Positions 16,348 through 25,600 of a stretch of 64,000 bases of DNA are shown here, piece after piece; the stretch's first letter is position 1, and each line of letters begins with the position of its first letter. Where the stretch lies: positions 37,887-101,886 of the forward strand of contig JAZUIV010000016.1 of the NCBI GenBank assembly GCA_045642485.1, given 5' to 3'. The notes below the pieces were generated by a model that searched no databases, had not been told where the DNA came from, and worked only from the letters and a program-made list of their open reading frames with translations. The translations under genes and the position numbers were made by a program. This stretch comes from Cacconaster sp045642485 (GTDB lineage: Bacteria > Bacteroidota > Bacteroidia > Bacteroidales > UBA932).

Positions 16348-18465
16348 ATGAAAAACTACTCCACAGCCAATTTGAGGAACGTGGTCCTGCTTGGCAGCAC
16401 CCGCAGCGGCAAGACAACTCTGACTGAAGCCATCCTTTTCGAAGGCAAGGTCATTGACCGCCGCGGTACCGTAGAAGCCAAGACTACCGCCTCCGACAGC
16501 ACTGAAGTCGAGCAACTTTATCAGCGCTCAATCTATTCAACACCCATCTATGCGGAAGTAAAGGACTGCAAACTGAACATAATCGACGCTCCGGGAGCCG
16601 ATGACTTCATCGAAGGCGTCATCACGGGCCTCAACGTCTGCGACTCAGCGGTAATGCTCGTCAATGCCGGACAAGGTGTGGAGGTAGGAACTGAAATACA
16701 CGGAAGATATGCAGAGCAGTACAAGAAGCCCGTCATCATCGCCGTAAACCAGCTTGATACCGAAAAGGCCAACTGGGACAACGCTCTTGACAGCCTTCAC
16801 CAGGCCTTCGGAGGCAAGCCCGTGGTAATCCAGTTCCCCGTCAACGCCGGTGTCGAATTCAACAGCTTCATCGATATCCTCAAGATGAAAATGTTCCGTT
16901 TCAAGGATGACAACGGCTCGTTCGAAGAAGTTGACATCCCCGCCGAATTCCAGGACAAAGCCGAAGAACTCCGCGCAGAACTGATGGAAAAGGCCGCTGA
17001 AGGTGATGACGCTCTTATGGAGAAATTCTTCGAAGCCGGAGAACTCACCGAAGAGGAGATTCATCAGGGATTCAAAGTAGGCTTCGACAAAGGCGAGGTC
17101 TATCCCATTGTCTGCCTTTCATCCAAGAAAGATATCGGTACTAAGCGTCTTATGGAGTTCATCACCGAAATCGCTCCCGCTCCCAAAGCCGATGTAAAGG
17201 CTCCCCTCTCGCTCTTCGTCTATAAGACCAACCTCGAGCAGCACCTGGGAGACGTCACCTACTTCAAGGTAATGTCCGGTAAAATCGGAGAAAGCACCGA
17301 CGTTATCAATATGAGCAGCGATTCCAAGGAAAGAATCACAGCCATCTATGCCGTAGCAGGCAAGAAGAAGGAGAAAGTTTCCGAACTCGTTGCCGGTGAC
17401 CTCGGATGTACCGTCAAACTCAAGAGCGTGAAGATCAACCAGACCCTCAACGCTGCAGGAAACGACAACGTAGTGCCCCCCATCGCGTTCCCCCCTTCAA
17501 AATACCGTTGCGCCATCAAGGCTGTGGAGGAGAAGGACGAGGAGAAGCTCGGCGAGGCTCTCAACCGTGCCGCCGCAGAGGATCCCACTATGATAGTTGA
17601 GTATTCCAAGGAGTTGAAGCAGACCATCCTCAACGGACAGGGCGAGCAGCACATCAATATCCTCAAATGGAACATCAACAACAACAGCAAGATTGAAGTC
17701 GAGCTCTTCGCTCCCAAGATTCCTTACCGCGAAACCATCACCAAAGTCGCCAACGCCACATACCGTCACAAGAAACAGTCCGGCGGCGCCGGCCAGTTCG
17801 GTGAAGTGACCCTTCTCATCGAGCCTATCGTTGAAGGCGTTGACACCCTCGCCAAATTCAAGATTGACGGCAAGGAGCAGGTGATGAACATCAAGGCCAA
17901 GGAAGAGTTCCCTCTTCCCTGGGGTGGCCGTTGGGAATTCTACAACTGTGTTGTAGGTGGAGCCATCGATGCCAACTTTATGCCCGCCATCAAGAAAGGT
18001 CTTGTGCAGAAGATGGAGGAAGGCCCTCTGACTGGTTCCTACGCCCGTGACATCCGCGTGTTCGTCTATGACGGAAAGATGCACCCGGTTGACAGCAAGG
18101 AAATCGCTTTCATCATCGCCGGCCGTAACGCCTTCAAGGAGGCTTTCAAGAATGCGGGTCCGAAGATTATGGAGCCTATCTATATGGTTGAGATTATGGT
18201 TCCCGGTGACTGCGTGGGTGACGTTATGAGCGACCTCCAGAACCGCCGCGGCATTATGGAAGGAATGAGCAGTGAAAAGGGCTTCCAGATTCTGAAAGCA
18301 CGCGTTCCTCTGGCCGAACTCTACAAATACTCCACAACTTTGAGTTCACTTACCTCCGGCCGCGCCACCTTCACCCAGACATTCATTGACTACCAGCAGG
18401 TTCCTATGGATGTTCAGGACAAACTCCTGAAGGCCTACGAAGCCGAGGCTCAGGAAGAAGACTAG
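16348..18465 (+). CDS. Divergent elongation factor G paralogue (EF-G2 type)
   Basis: Full-length EF-G architecture, 705 residues, but with an altered G domain. G1 reads GSTRSGKTTL, G3 reads DAPGADDF instead of DTPGHVDF, so the catalytic histidine position is alanine, and G4 reads NQLD instead of NKxD. Domains III-V look intact (for example GQGEQHINILKWNI and the C-terminal LPLAELYKYSTTLSSLTSGRATF block). Work on Bacteroides thetaiotaomicron describes an EF-G2 lacking GTPase activity that supports translation during carbon starvation; this protein fits that pattern, by inference. It overlaps the LolD-type gene by one base and has its own promoter. Confidence 0.88.
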   Translation: MKNYSTANLRNVVLLGSTRSGKTTLTEAILFEGKVIDRRGTVEAKTTASDSTEVEQLYQRSIYSTPIYAEVKDCKLNIIDAPGADDFIEGVITGLNVCDSAVMLVNAGQGVEVGTEIHGRYAEQYKKPVIIAVNQLDTEKANWDNALDSLHQAFGGKPVVIQFPVNAGVEFNSFIDILKMKMFRFKDDNGSFEEVDIPAEFQDKAEELRAELMEKAAEGDDALMEKFFEAGELTEEEIHQGFKVGFDKGEVYPIVCLSSKKDIGTKRLMEFITEIAPAPKADVKAPLSLFVYKTNLEQHLGDVTYFKVMSGKIGESTDVINMSSDSKERITAIYAVAGKKKEKVSELVAGDLGCTVKLKSVKINQTLNAAGNDNVVPPIAFPPSKYRCAIKAVEEKDEEKLGEALNRAAAEDPTMIVEYSKELKQTILNGQGEQHINILKWNINNNSKIEVELFAPKIPYRETITKVANATYRHKKQSGGAGQFGEVTLLIEPIVEGVDTLAKFKIDGKEQVMNIKAKEEFPLPWGGRWEFYNCVVGGAIDANFMPAIKKGLVQKMEEGPLTGSYARDIRVFVYDGKMHPVDSKEIAFIIAGRNAFKEAFKNAGPKIMEPIYMVEIMVPGDCVGDVMSDLQNRRGIMEGMSSEKGFQILKARVPLAELYKYSTTLSSLTSGRATFTQTFIDYQQVPMDVQDKLLKAYEAEAQEED

Positions 18466-19115
18466 TGATAAAAGCCGAGCATATCAACAAATCCTTCGGG
18501 ACCCTCAAGGTCCTGAAGGATATTTGTTTTTGCGCATCTTCCGGGGAAACCGTCGCAATCGTCGGCGCTTCCGGAGCCGGGAAGAGCACCCTGTTGCAGA
18601 TTCTGGGTTCCCTGATGAAGCCGGACAGCGGCAGCGTAACCATCGACGGGACAGATGTTTTCTCTCTTTCCGACAAAAATCTTTCAATCTTCCGCAACAG
18701 AAAAATCGGATTTGTGTTCCAGTCCCATCATCTGCTCCCGGAATTCACGGCTCTTGAAAATGTAATGCTTCCCGCAATGATTTCGGGAAAATCAAGAAAA
18801 CTGGCCGCAGAGGCAGCTCTTCCCCTGCTTGAAACCGTGGGCCTGGGTCAACGCACTTCCCATAAACCCTCCGAACTCAGCGGAGGGGAACAGCAACGGG
18901 TATCCATCGCCCGTGCGCTTGTCAACAATCCTTCCGTCGTCTTCGCCGATGAGCCTACCGGCAATCTCGACAGCCGGACCAAGGAAGATATCCACCGCCT
19001 GTTGTTTTCCATTCGCGACAAATTCGGCATCACGGTCATAGTGGTCACCCACGACCGTGACCTTGCACGCCTTTGCGACCGCACGGTCGAGATGAAGGAT
19101 GGCCTCTTCATTTAG
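18465..19115 (+). CDS. ABC transporter ATPase, LolD/MacB type
   Basis: Energises a FtsX-like permease, most likely for lipoprotein release from the inner membrane or a related task. Walker A GASGAGKSTLLQ (about residues 33-44), Q-loop FVFQSHHLLPEF, signature LSGGEQQRVSIARAL and Walker B VVFADEPTGNLDS are all present. The start is GTG, whose G is the last base of the upstream TAG, so translation is probably coupled. A LolC/E-type permease lies far away at 46154-47371. 216 residues; start and family are secure, the exact transport role is not. Confidence 0.9.
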   Translation: MIKAEHINKSFGTLKVLKDICFCASSGETVAIVGASGAGKSTLLQILGSLMKPDSGSVTIDGTDVFSLSDKNLSIFRNRKIGFVFQSHHLLPEFTALENVMLPAMISGKSRKLAAEAALPLLETVGLGQRTSHKPSELSGGEQQRVSIARALVNNPSVVFADEPTGNLDSRTKEDIHRLLFSIRDKFGITVIVVTHDRDLARLCDRTVEMKDGLFI

Positions 19116-19809
19116 ATTCAAGCAATTCTGCGTCGATAACGAACGTTCCGCAATGAAAGTCGGAACCGATGGAGTATTGCTCGGCGCGTGGGTAAACATT
19201 TCAGGCAGAGACCTCAACATCCTCGATGCGGGCACCGGCACAGGGGTAATCGCCTTGATGCTGGCACAAAGAAGTATCACCTCCGGCAGCAAAATCCTCG
19301 GCATCGACATTGACCCTCTCTCGGCGGAAGAGGCCGCATCGAACTTCGCCAAATCCCCCTGGCCGGACCGGCTTGAAGCCCGCAACTGCGATTTCAGGAC
19401 AATGTCCGGAGGCTCATTCAACCTGATTGTCAGCAATCCTCCCTTCTTTGTCAACTCCCTCAAGGCCCCCGAACAGAGGCGGTCTATCGCGCGGCACACA
19501 GACACTCTTTCCTATGCCGAGCTCGTTGGAAGCGCCGTATGGAACCTTGCCCCGGGAGGCCGGCTTGCCGTGATTCTCCCTGTTCAGGAATCTGTCGCAT
19601 TCATAGATGAAGCGGTCCGTCGCGGACTTGCCATCACAAGAAAGACTTTGGTCAGGACTACTGAAAACCATCCCCCGAAGCGCATCCTTATCGAAGCATC
19701 TTCAGGGGAGTGTCCCGTTGAGGAGGATTCTCTCCTTACAATTCAGGATTCCACCGGATTCACAGGTCCCTACAAGGAACTGACCCGGGACTTCTACCTC
19801 AAATTCTGA
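19099..19809 (+). CDS. trmN6: tRNA1(Val) adenine-37 N6-methyltransferase (TrmN6-like)
   Basis: SAM-dependent methyltransferase. The N-terminus FRFKQFCVDNERSAMKVGTDGVLLGAW and the SAM loop ILDAGTGTGVIALMLAQR match YfiC/TrmN6, and the catalytic NPPFF motif (about residues 113-117) marks an adenine N6 target. 236 residues. Its start lies 17 bp inside the upstream ABC gene and its end overlaps the convergent amidohydrolase relic by 16 bp. Confidence 0.88.
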   Translation: MASSFRFKQFCVDNERSAMKVGTDGVLLGAWVNISGRDLNILDAGTGTGVIALMLAQRSITSGSKILGIDIDPLSAEEAASNFAKSPWPDRLEARNCDFRTMSGGSFNLIVSNPPFFVNSLKAPEQRRSIARHTDTLSYAELVGSAVWNLAPGGRLAVILPVQESVAFIDEAVRRGLAITRKTLVRTTENHPPKRILIEASSGECPVEEDSLLTIQDSTGFTGPYKELTRDFYLKF

Positions 19810-20708
19810 TAATCCTCAATCTGATATACCTCCTTCCCTTCGAAGAAGGCTGCCATAACTTTTCCCGAGTCTATATTATCCTTGTCAACAAGGACGAAAT
19901 CTGCATAATTGCCTTCCATTATGCTTCCCCGGCCGGGGGTACTCTCTTCCGAAAAGAGAATCATCTGTATGAATGTTTCAACGTCATCCCCGGCAATTTC
20001 GGGAGAGGCCATATCATCGAAATCAATTCCTCTGACACGGACAAACGAAGCGGCCTGCCCCAGAAGAAGTCCGTCCGGCTTGCCATCGGCATCCATACAG
20101 ACCCCGTCCTCTTCCGTCTGGTCTGTCAGAACTTTTCCCGTCGAATCCATTATCCCCGCAATCCGCAGACAAGTGGTGTTGGCCAGCCCCCTGTGACATT
20201 CGGAATCGTTCACGAAAAGGGCAATGTCCGGACAGATGGCATCCAACTGCTCTCGGGTAGGCATCCCTTCAGAAACAAATTTATCATAATTCCACCCTAT
20301 GCCGAAGATACTGGCTTTCCCGGTCGCTTTCGCCCGTTCATACGCAGTTCTGACCTTTTGCAGAAAGAAGTTTACACCCTCATCCGAACCGTTGACTGAC
20401 AGTCCTCCTATAGTTTTGATGGCATCGCTCAACAGATACAGAGCGTGACTTTTCGGGCATCCCGGAACCACCTCTCCCTTGCCCGTAAGGTCTATTACAC
20501 GCGTGTCCCCTTCCCTGATGAAGGACTCCGTCCCAGTTTTACCTCCAACGTAAATGTACCGGCCATCCTTGACCGCCAGCGCCTCCGCTACCGGCAACGT
20601 CTCCTCCAAGGTATGGACAGAACCGTAAACCACCAGATCCGCGGCGTTTCTGCTGCATCCCACAGAAATCAACGACAATGTCAGAATCAAAACTGCTGAA
20701 TTTCTCAT
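19794..20708 (-). pseudogene. Internally deleted YtcJ-type amidohydrolase lipoprotein
   Basis: The N-terminus is a lipoprotein signal (MRNSAVLILTLSLISVGC), followed by the composite beta domain of amidohydrolases (ADLVVYGSVHTLEE...VIDLTGKGEVVPG) and by GIGWNYDKF and ECHRGLANTTCLRIAGI, as in YtcJ-like proteins. The metal-binding SHAH motif reads SHALYL, and the frame then jumps at about residue 240-250 straight to the C-terminal GSIMEGNYADFVLVDKD block. Only 304 residues remain of a family that is normally about 550, so most of the TIM barrel with its metal ligands is missing. The frame is open; it is either a decayed gene or a non-catalytic relic. ATG at 20708 preferred for the signal peptide. 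Confidence 0.7.
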
Positions 20709-20912
20709 TTCAACTTGAATCACTAATATATCCTTCAAACCAAGGACAAATTTGTATTTCGTTGTGATATACTTTGCAAAGGTAATGGTTATCTTCTATT
20801 TATAAAAATCTGCCGTTTGTTTTGCAGTTTTTTTATATTTCTTACAGAATTTTTAAAAATATTCAAATAAATTGAATTTATTTGTAATTTTGTAATGTAA
20901 AAATTTAAAAAA

Positions 20913-21506
20913 ATGCCCAGAAAAAGTATACAAAGTAAGGACAGAGTTCCCAAACGACTCGATTTCCTGACAGAATTTATGACTCTGCGCCATCTGGACA
21001 CGCAGGATATCGCTGACAAACTGAACATCACCCGCACCTCGGTCTATTGCTGGTTCCGCGAAAGCACCGATGACGTGAGACTGTCATACGCTACCCGCAT
21101 CATCGAGGATGAAGGGTTTCTCCTTCAGATTCAACTTTTCCGCAACGAAGAGGACCTCAACGAGCCGTTCTACGCCAAAGTCAATGACTTCCTTACCGAT
21201 GGCGGAGATATCCGCCTGAGCAGGCTGAGTTTCCTTTCCCTGACTTTGAGACGCTATGGCTTTACCATCAAGGACGTAACTTCCAAAATGGGCGTGAACA
21301 TCTCCAATTGGAGATACTGGATCAAGAACGATGATATCTATCTCTCAAGGATATACCAACTTGCCGATGTCTGCGGGCTGAACATCCGTTTCCTGATAAC
21401 CCAAAAGCCCTCTTCCTGCAGTATCGTAGGGAAGCAGGGCCGATGTCTGACCGAGATTCACTCCACCTCCGTCAGCGACATCGCGCCTCTGGCCTGTTTG
21501 AATTGA
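20913..21506 (+). CDS. Tandem helix-turn-helix protein of unknown function
   Basis: I do not recognise the family. Two similar segments can each form a helix-turn-helix: LDTQDIADKLNITRTSVYCWF (about residues 29-49) and FTIKDVTSKMGVNISNWRYWI (about 116-136), both ending in an aromatic-rich recognition-like helix. No enzymatic or ligand domain is visible; 197 residues, cytosolic. The upstream 170 bp are very A+T-rich and contain TAATTTTG at 20885-20892, a possible -7 box 20 bp before the ATG. It precedes an orphan lipoprotein gene that has its own promoter; a regulatory link is only inferred. Confidence 0.7.
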   Translation: MPRKSIQSKDRVPKRLDFLTEFMTLRHLDTQDIADKLNITRTSVYCWFRESTDDVRLSYATRIIEDEGFLLQIQLFRNEEDLNEPFYAKVNDFLTDGGDIRLSRLSFLSLTLRRYGFTIKDVTSKMGVNISNWRYWIKNDDIYLSRIYQLADVCGLNIRFLITQKPSSCSIVGKQGRCLTEIHSTSVSDIAPLACLN

Positions 21507-21510
21507 AAAT

Positions 21511-21541
21511 TTTGCATTTAAGACAATTTTATTTATCTTTG
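21511..21541 (+). promoter_or_regulatory. Promoter of the lipoprotein gene at 21655
   Basis: TTTG (21511-21514), 19-bp spacer, TATCTTTG (21534-21541): an exact consensus match. The leader would be about 108 nt and includes the perfect inverted repeat GATTCCGC-T-GCGGAATC at 21568-21584 and a strong ribosome site AAGGAGG at 21643-21649. Confidence 0.85.
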
Positions 21542-21654
21542 TATAAATAATATTAGTCCTTCTTCCTGATTCCGCTGCGGAATCCCCCTCCTCTTTGAAC
21601 GGACTGAGCCAAACTGTTCACTCAACACTCAACCTATTCAAAAAGGAGGAAAAA

Positions 21655-22527
21655 ATGAATAAATCCATTATCTGCGCGGTTTTGTCCGCAGCTCTTCTCA
21701 CCGTCACATCCTGTGACAAGGAAAAAAACAATTTCAACATCTCCGGCATCGCCTCATCTGAAGCACTCTGTAACATCTCGCTCAAGGGGGCCTGCAACAA
21801 TCTTACGGTCATCTCTTTTGAGCCTCAGTCCGTTGCAGTTCCCCTCGAGACCAACGTTCCTGTCGTCTCCTATGCCGATGAAGAATATCTTTCAGGCCAC
21901 GGCTTCCAGTTCATCCCTGCAAAGGACGCGAGCCCGGACCAGACGGGAAATGTCCCTTATGTATTCCATAGCGGCGGAAACAGCAACTACACAGTCGACT
22001 GCGGCTTCAAGCTGATTCAGACAATATGGAACAAGGAACAGACAGGATACGCTGACTTCTGGACCGACTACACGAATTACGGCCTGATTGAGACTGACGT
22101 CAACTTCCGCATAAGAGGAGAGAAAGGCGAAAGAATCATAGACTTCGACGACGAGAAGAACTGGAGCGCAAGCGAACAGTATTACCTTACGGGAGTCGTT
22201 ACCGACATTTCCGAGGTATCTGAAAATACGAAAGACTTCGAGACGCTCCCCATCTACAAGCCGTTCTTCGACAAAATCGGCTTCCAGCAGACAGCAACCT
22301 CCTACACGGCACAGGAATGCATACTTACCGTCGTGACGGAAAAGGATACGCTGAATCTGCAGATATACGGAAAGAAACGCGACAATGAACTTGTAAGACT
22401 TCTCGACAACGTCAAGATAGGAAATGCCATTGAGTTTCCTGTGTGGGTCAAGGACAAGGCCAGCCTGAAGGAAAGGAAAATCGAGCCCGTAAAGGTCTCG
22501 GCGGTGCTGAATGCAACCCCACGTTAG
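21655..22527 (+). CDS. Lipoprotein of unknown function
   Basis: Signal peptide with lipobox (MNKSIICAVLSAALLTVTSC) followed by 270 residues I cannot assign. The C-terminal half (YYLTGVVTDISEV...LNLQIYG...VKIGNAIEFPVWVK) has the rhythm of an OB-like beta barrel, which is a guess. The ATG at 21655 is supported by AAGGAGG 5 bp upstream; an earlier start would add 20 residues and put the signal peptide out of place. It is a single-gene unit bounded by a consensus promoter and an intrinsic terminator, so it is likely well expressed. Confidence 0.8.
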   Translation: MNKSIICAVLSAALLTVTSCDKEKNNFNISGIASSEALCNISLKGACNNLTVISFEPQSVAVPLETNVPVVSYADEEYLSGHGFQFIPAKDASPDQTGNVPYVFHSGGNSNYTVDCGFKLIQTIWNKEQTGYADFWTDYTNYGLIETDVNFRIRGEKGERIIDFDDEKNWSASEQYYLTGVVTDISEVSENTKDFETLPIYKPFFDKIGFQQTATSYTAQECILTVVTEKDTLNLQIYGKKRDNELVRLLDNVKIGNAIEFPVWVKDKASLKERKIEPVKVSAVLNATPR

Positions 22528-22596
22528 AACTGGCCCGGAGTATATGCAGGAATCTCAACATATCACCGGCAGTAGTTCTCAGTGTGTAAATAAAAA

Positions 22597-22627
22597 GGTC
22601 GCATCTTTCGATGCGGCCTTTTTTTTT
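22597..22627 (+). terminator. Intrinsic terminator of the lipoprotein gene
   Basis: Stem GGTCGCATC / GATGCGGCC (nine pairs, one G-U) with loop TTTC, followed by nine T residues and preceded by an A run, so it may also act for the converging fimbrial operon. Confidence 0.9.
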
Positions 22628-22645
22628 AAGAACACGATTTTCGAA

Positions 22646-25600
22646 TCAGTCCGCTATTCCCTGCCACTTGAACGTTATCCACAAAGAATTCAAGACTGAC
22701 CTTTGGGCTGCCGGGACATCAAGTTCCGTCCAATAGTCACTGTCTCCCTTCATAATATCTATATCGTAATCTATCATTCCTACTAAATGAGTAGCGGAAG
22801 TTGTTGTACCCGAGTCAGTCTTATAATGAGCATACACGTCAAGATGTATTGAATAAGTAATAGAGCCATACATTGCACCATTACAACGGAACCCGTTATT
22901 GGTTGTCCCTCCATTGGAAATCTTTCCATTCTTTATCTCAAATTTCGGATTGACTCCCGGATCATCATCGTCAGCAGACCAATTGTCCAACCTGATTTCA
23001 ATGAAATCCACAATGGACTCTGAAGTAGCTTTCAAAGTATTCGACGTTACTCCTTTATATGTGAAGTATACACTGCCTTCTCCAACATTGTTCCAGTAAG
23101 TTGTACCTCCCGCTGCACTTGACATTGCTCCAGATGTAACCGCACTTACCGAAGACGTAACATCGCTTCCATCATAATAAACTTTATATTGTCTACCACT
23201 ACTAACCGTATTATTCATATAAATGGGACTATTACCTACCCATTCCGCAGTCAAGGTATGCGTTACCACAGGCGGATCAACAGGCGTAGTACCCTTCTTC
23301 AGCTGCTTTGACGTAGCCGTCTTTGAGCCGCTCTTGCTTCCGCTGCCTGATACGGTCACCTTCACATCCGCAGTACGGTCACTTGTCGTACTGCTATTGG
23401 CACTCCACGTCACTTCACCCGTGCTTGAATTAACACTGAATCCAGTGGTATAATAAGCGGCATCTGAATACTTGACAGTAAGATCCGTCACATTGGTCGT
23501 AGAAGGCGCCTGACCTTCATCTCCGGGCTGTGTAAAGGTTGCCGTCGCCGTTCCTTCCTTAGAGTTGACTTCAACCTTCGCAGTGACTACAATACTTCTG
23601 GCTGACGTACTGGTCCGGGATTCTGTCTTTGTCTGCGAATACGTCAATCCCGTCGGCGAAGCCTTTCCACCTTCAGCAGAAACATCAGGATAACTGAAGT
23701 TTGATACGGATACCTCGCTGTACTCGTTTGACGATGTCCCTTCATTGGGGTCCGCTTTCAGAGTTTTACCAAAATATGACGATTTACATTCAAATCCGGT
23801 AGCGGAGCCCGAATAGGAGACTGTTCCTCCTGTTGTTACGGTTTCAACCTTGTCATCTGTTCCGGAATCACCATTCTGGGTACAAGTGGCTGAAGTTGAC
23901 GCTGTCTTTCCGTTCAAAGAAAGAGACGCACTCACTTTCTTGCTTCGTGAATCGGTTGAACTGCGACCCTTGGTCGTTTTTGTCTGTGTGAATGACACCC
24001 CGTCCAAATTATATGTAGCACCTGCAAGAGGGAATACTGTATTGGAAGGAGAGAATGTCACGACGGGGTCGCCGTAAACCACACCTCCACCGCTGCCGGC
24101 ATTGCTTCCCGCCGTAATCTTGCCACTGCTGTGAGACAATGCGGAAGAACCGCTTACAACGGAATAACTTATCGAAGCCCCTGACGTTATCGGTGTCTTT
24201 GTCGTCGTCGATGTCTGACCGGAGTCTCCGTTCTGCGTTACGCTTGCGGAAGCAGTATTGGATTCATTGTGTGCCGTCACTGTAGCGGTAACCTGTATGC
24301 TTCGTTCTGAAGTGGATGTACGGGCATCCGTAACAACAGTCTTTGTCTGGCTGTACGAAATCTTCGGGCTTGACGAACCTCCCGCAACGGGGATGTCATC
24401 ATAAGAGAAACTCAGATTCTCTATTTCTCCGTACGTAGTGCCGCCTTTCGTTGTCACACCGGCATTGCTTTGCGGAGTGACTTTACCCGTGGATGAACTG
24501 AGGGAGAATCCTTCAGCAGAACCGGAATACTTGACCGTATATTCGCCGCTTGACAGCGTCCTGGTTTCGGTGCTTCCATCCGAATAATTGTAAACCTGCT
24601 TGACCGTAAGGGTGGGAGAAACGGCCGAAGTGCTGTTGTATGCAACAGGTCCCGGATAAGAAAGGGTAACCGTTGGAATTCCATAACTCTTCACACTAAT
24701 ACCTGCCAGTTGCGAAATCGTCCTTGTGGCCGTGTTCCCGTTGCCGTTCTTAAGAGTGATTGTCGCTGACCTTGCCGCGCCCGTATTGGCGTCAACAGTG
24801 ATTGTAACCCCCTTGAAGTCACCTCCCGCAGAGGTAGTGCTCACACGGGCCCAGCTCTGGTTGGAGGAGATTGTCACGTTGTCATACGGATTCGACTGGG
24901 ACACATACTCCCAATCGGAAGTTGCGGACGAACCCGAAGACCACGTCCTTGTGTACTTCTTATAGACTTTTGCCACATGATATGCACACGTTTGAAATGA
25001 TGCCGTTCCTCCGGAAGCGGCGACATTACTGAATCCTGTTTCCTGATAAGTTCCTACGTTCCAGTCGGAATTCTCCGTCTTCGAATCGGCCTGTACAGTG
25101 GAAACGACCTCATTCTTGACCTGAAATACATCCTCCGACGTGCTTCCGGCCTTGCCGTTGATGGTTGCACCTGCAGTAGCCGTGAACACTACTCCGCGGC
25201 TATAGTCATCAGTCCCCCTGTTCTTCGCGCTCACCTTGCCGTTTCCCGTATCGATGGAACCGCCGGAACTGTTCTTGGCACTGCCGCCCCAGGTCACGGT
25301 CACACCCGAAGGTATGGCCGAACCCACGGCTGCAATCACGACATTCTCATCCCTGGAGCCGTCAGACCAGATTCTGGTGGCCGTCTGGCTGTAGGTCAGC
25401 GTCGGAGTAGCGGAGGAACCGTTCGCTCCCACATCGCTGTAAGAAAGTTCCAGGATAGGCTCGTTATATTCATACCCCGTAACTGTACGCATCTCCGGAG
25501 GAAGGACAGTGATGACAAGCGTCCTGCACCTCTCCCCGTCCAACGTCCTTGCTACAAGTTTCGCCGTGATATCGGACTCGACAATGGAACCGCTGCAGAC

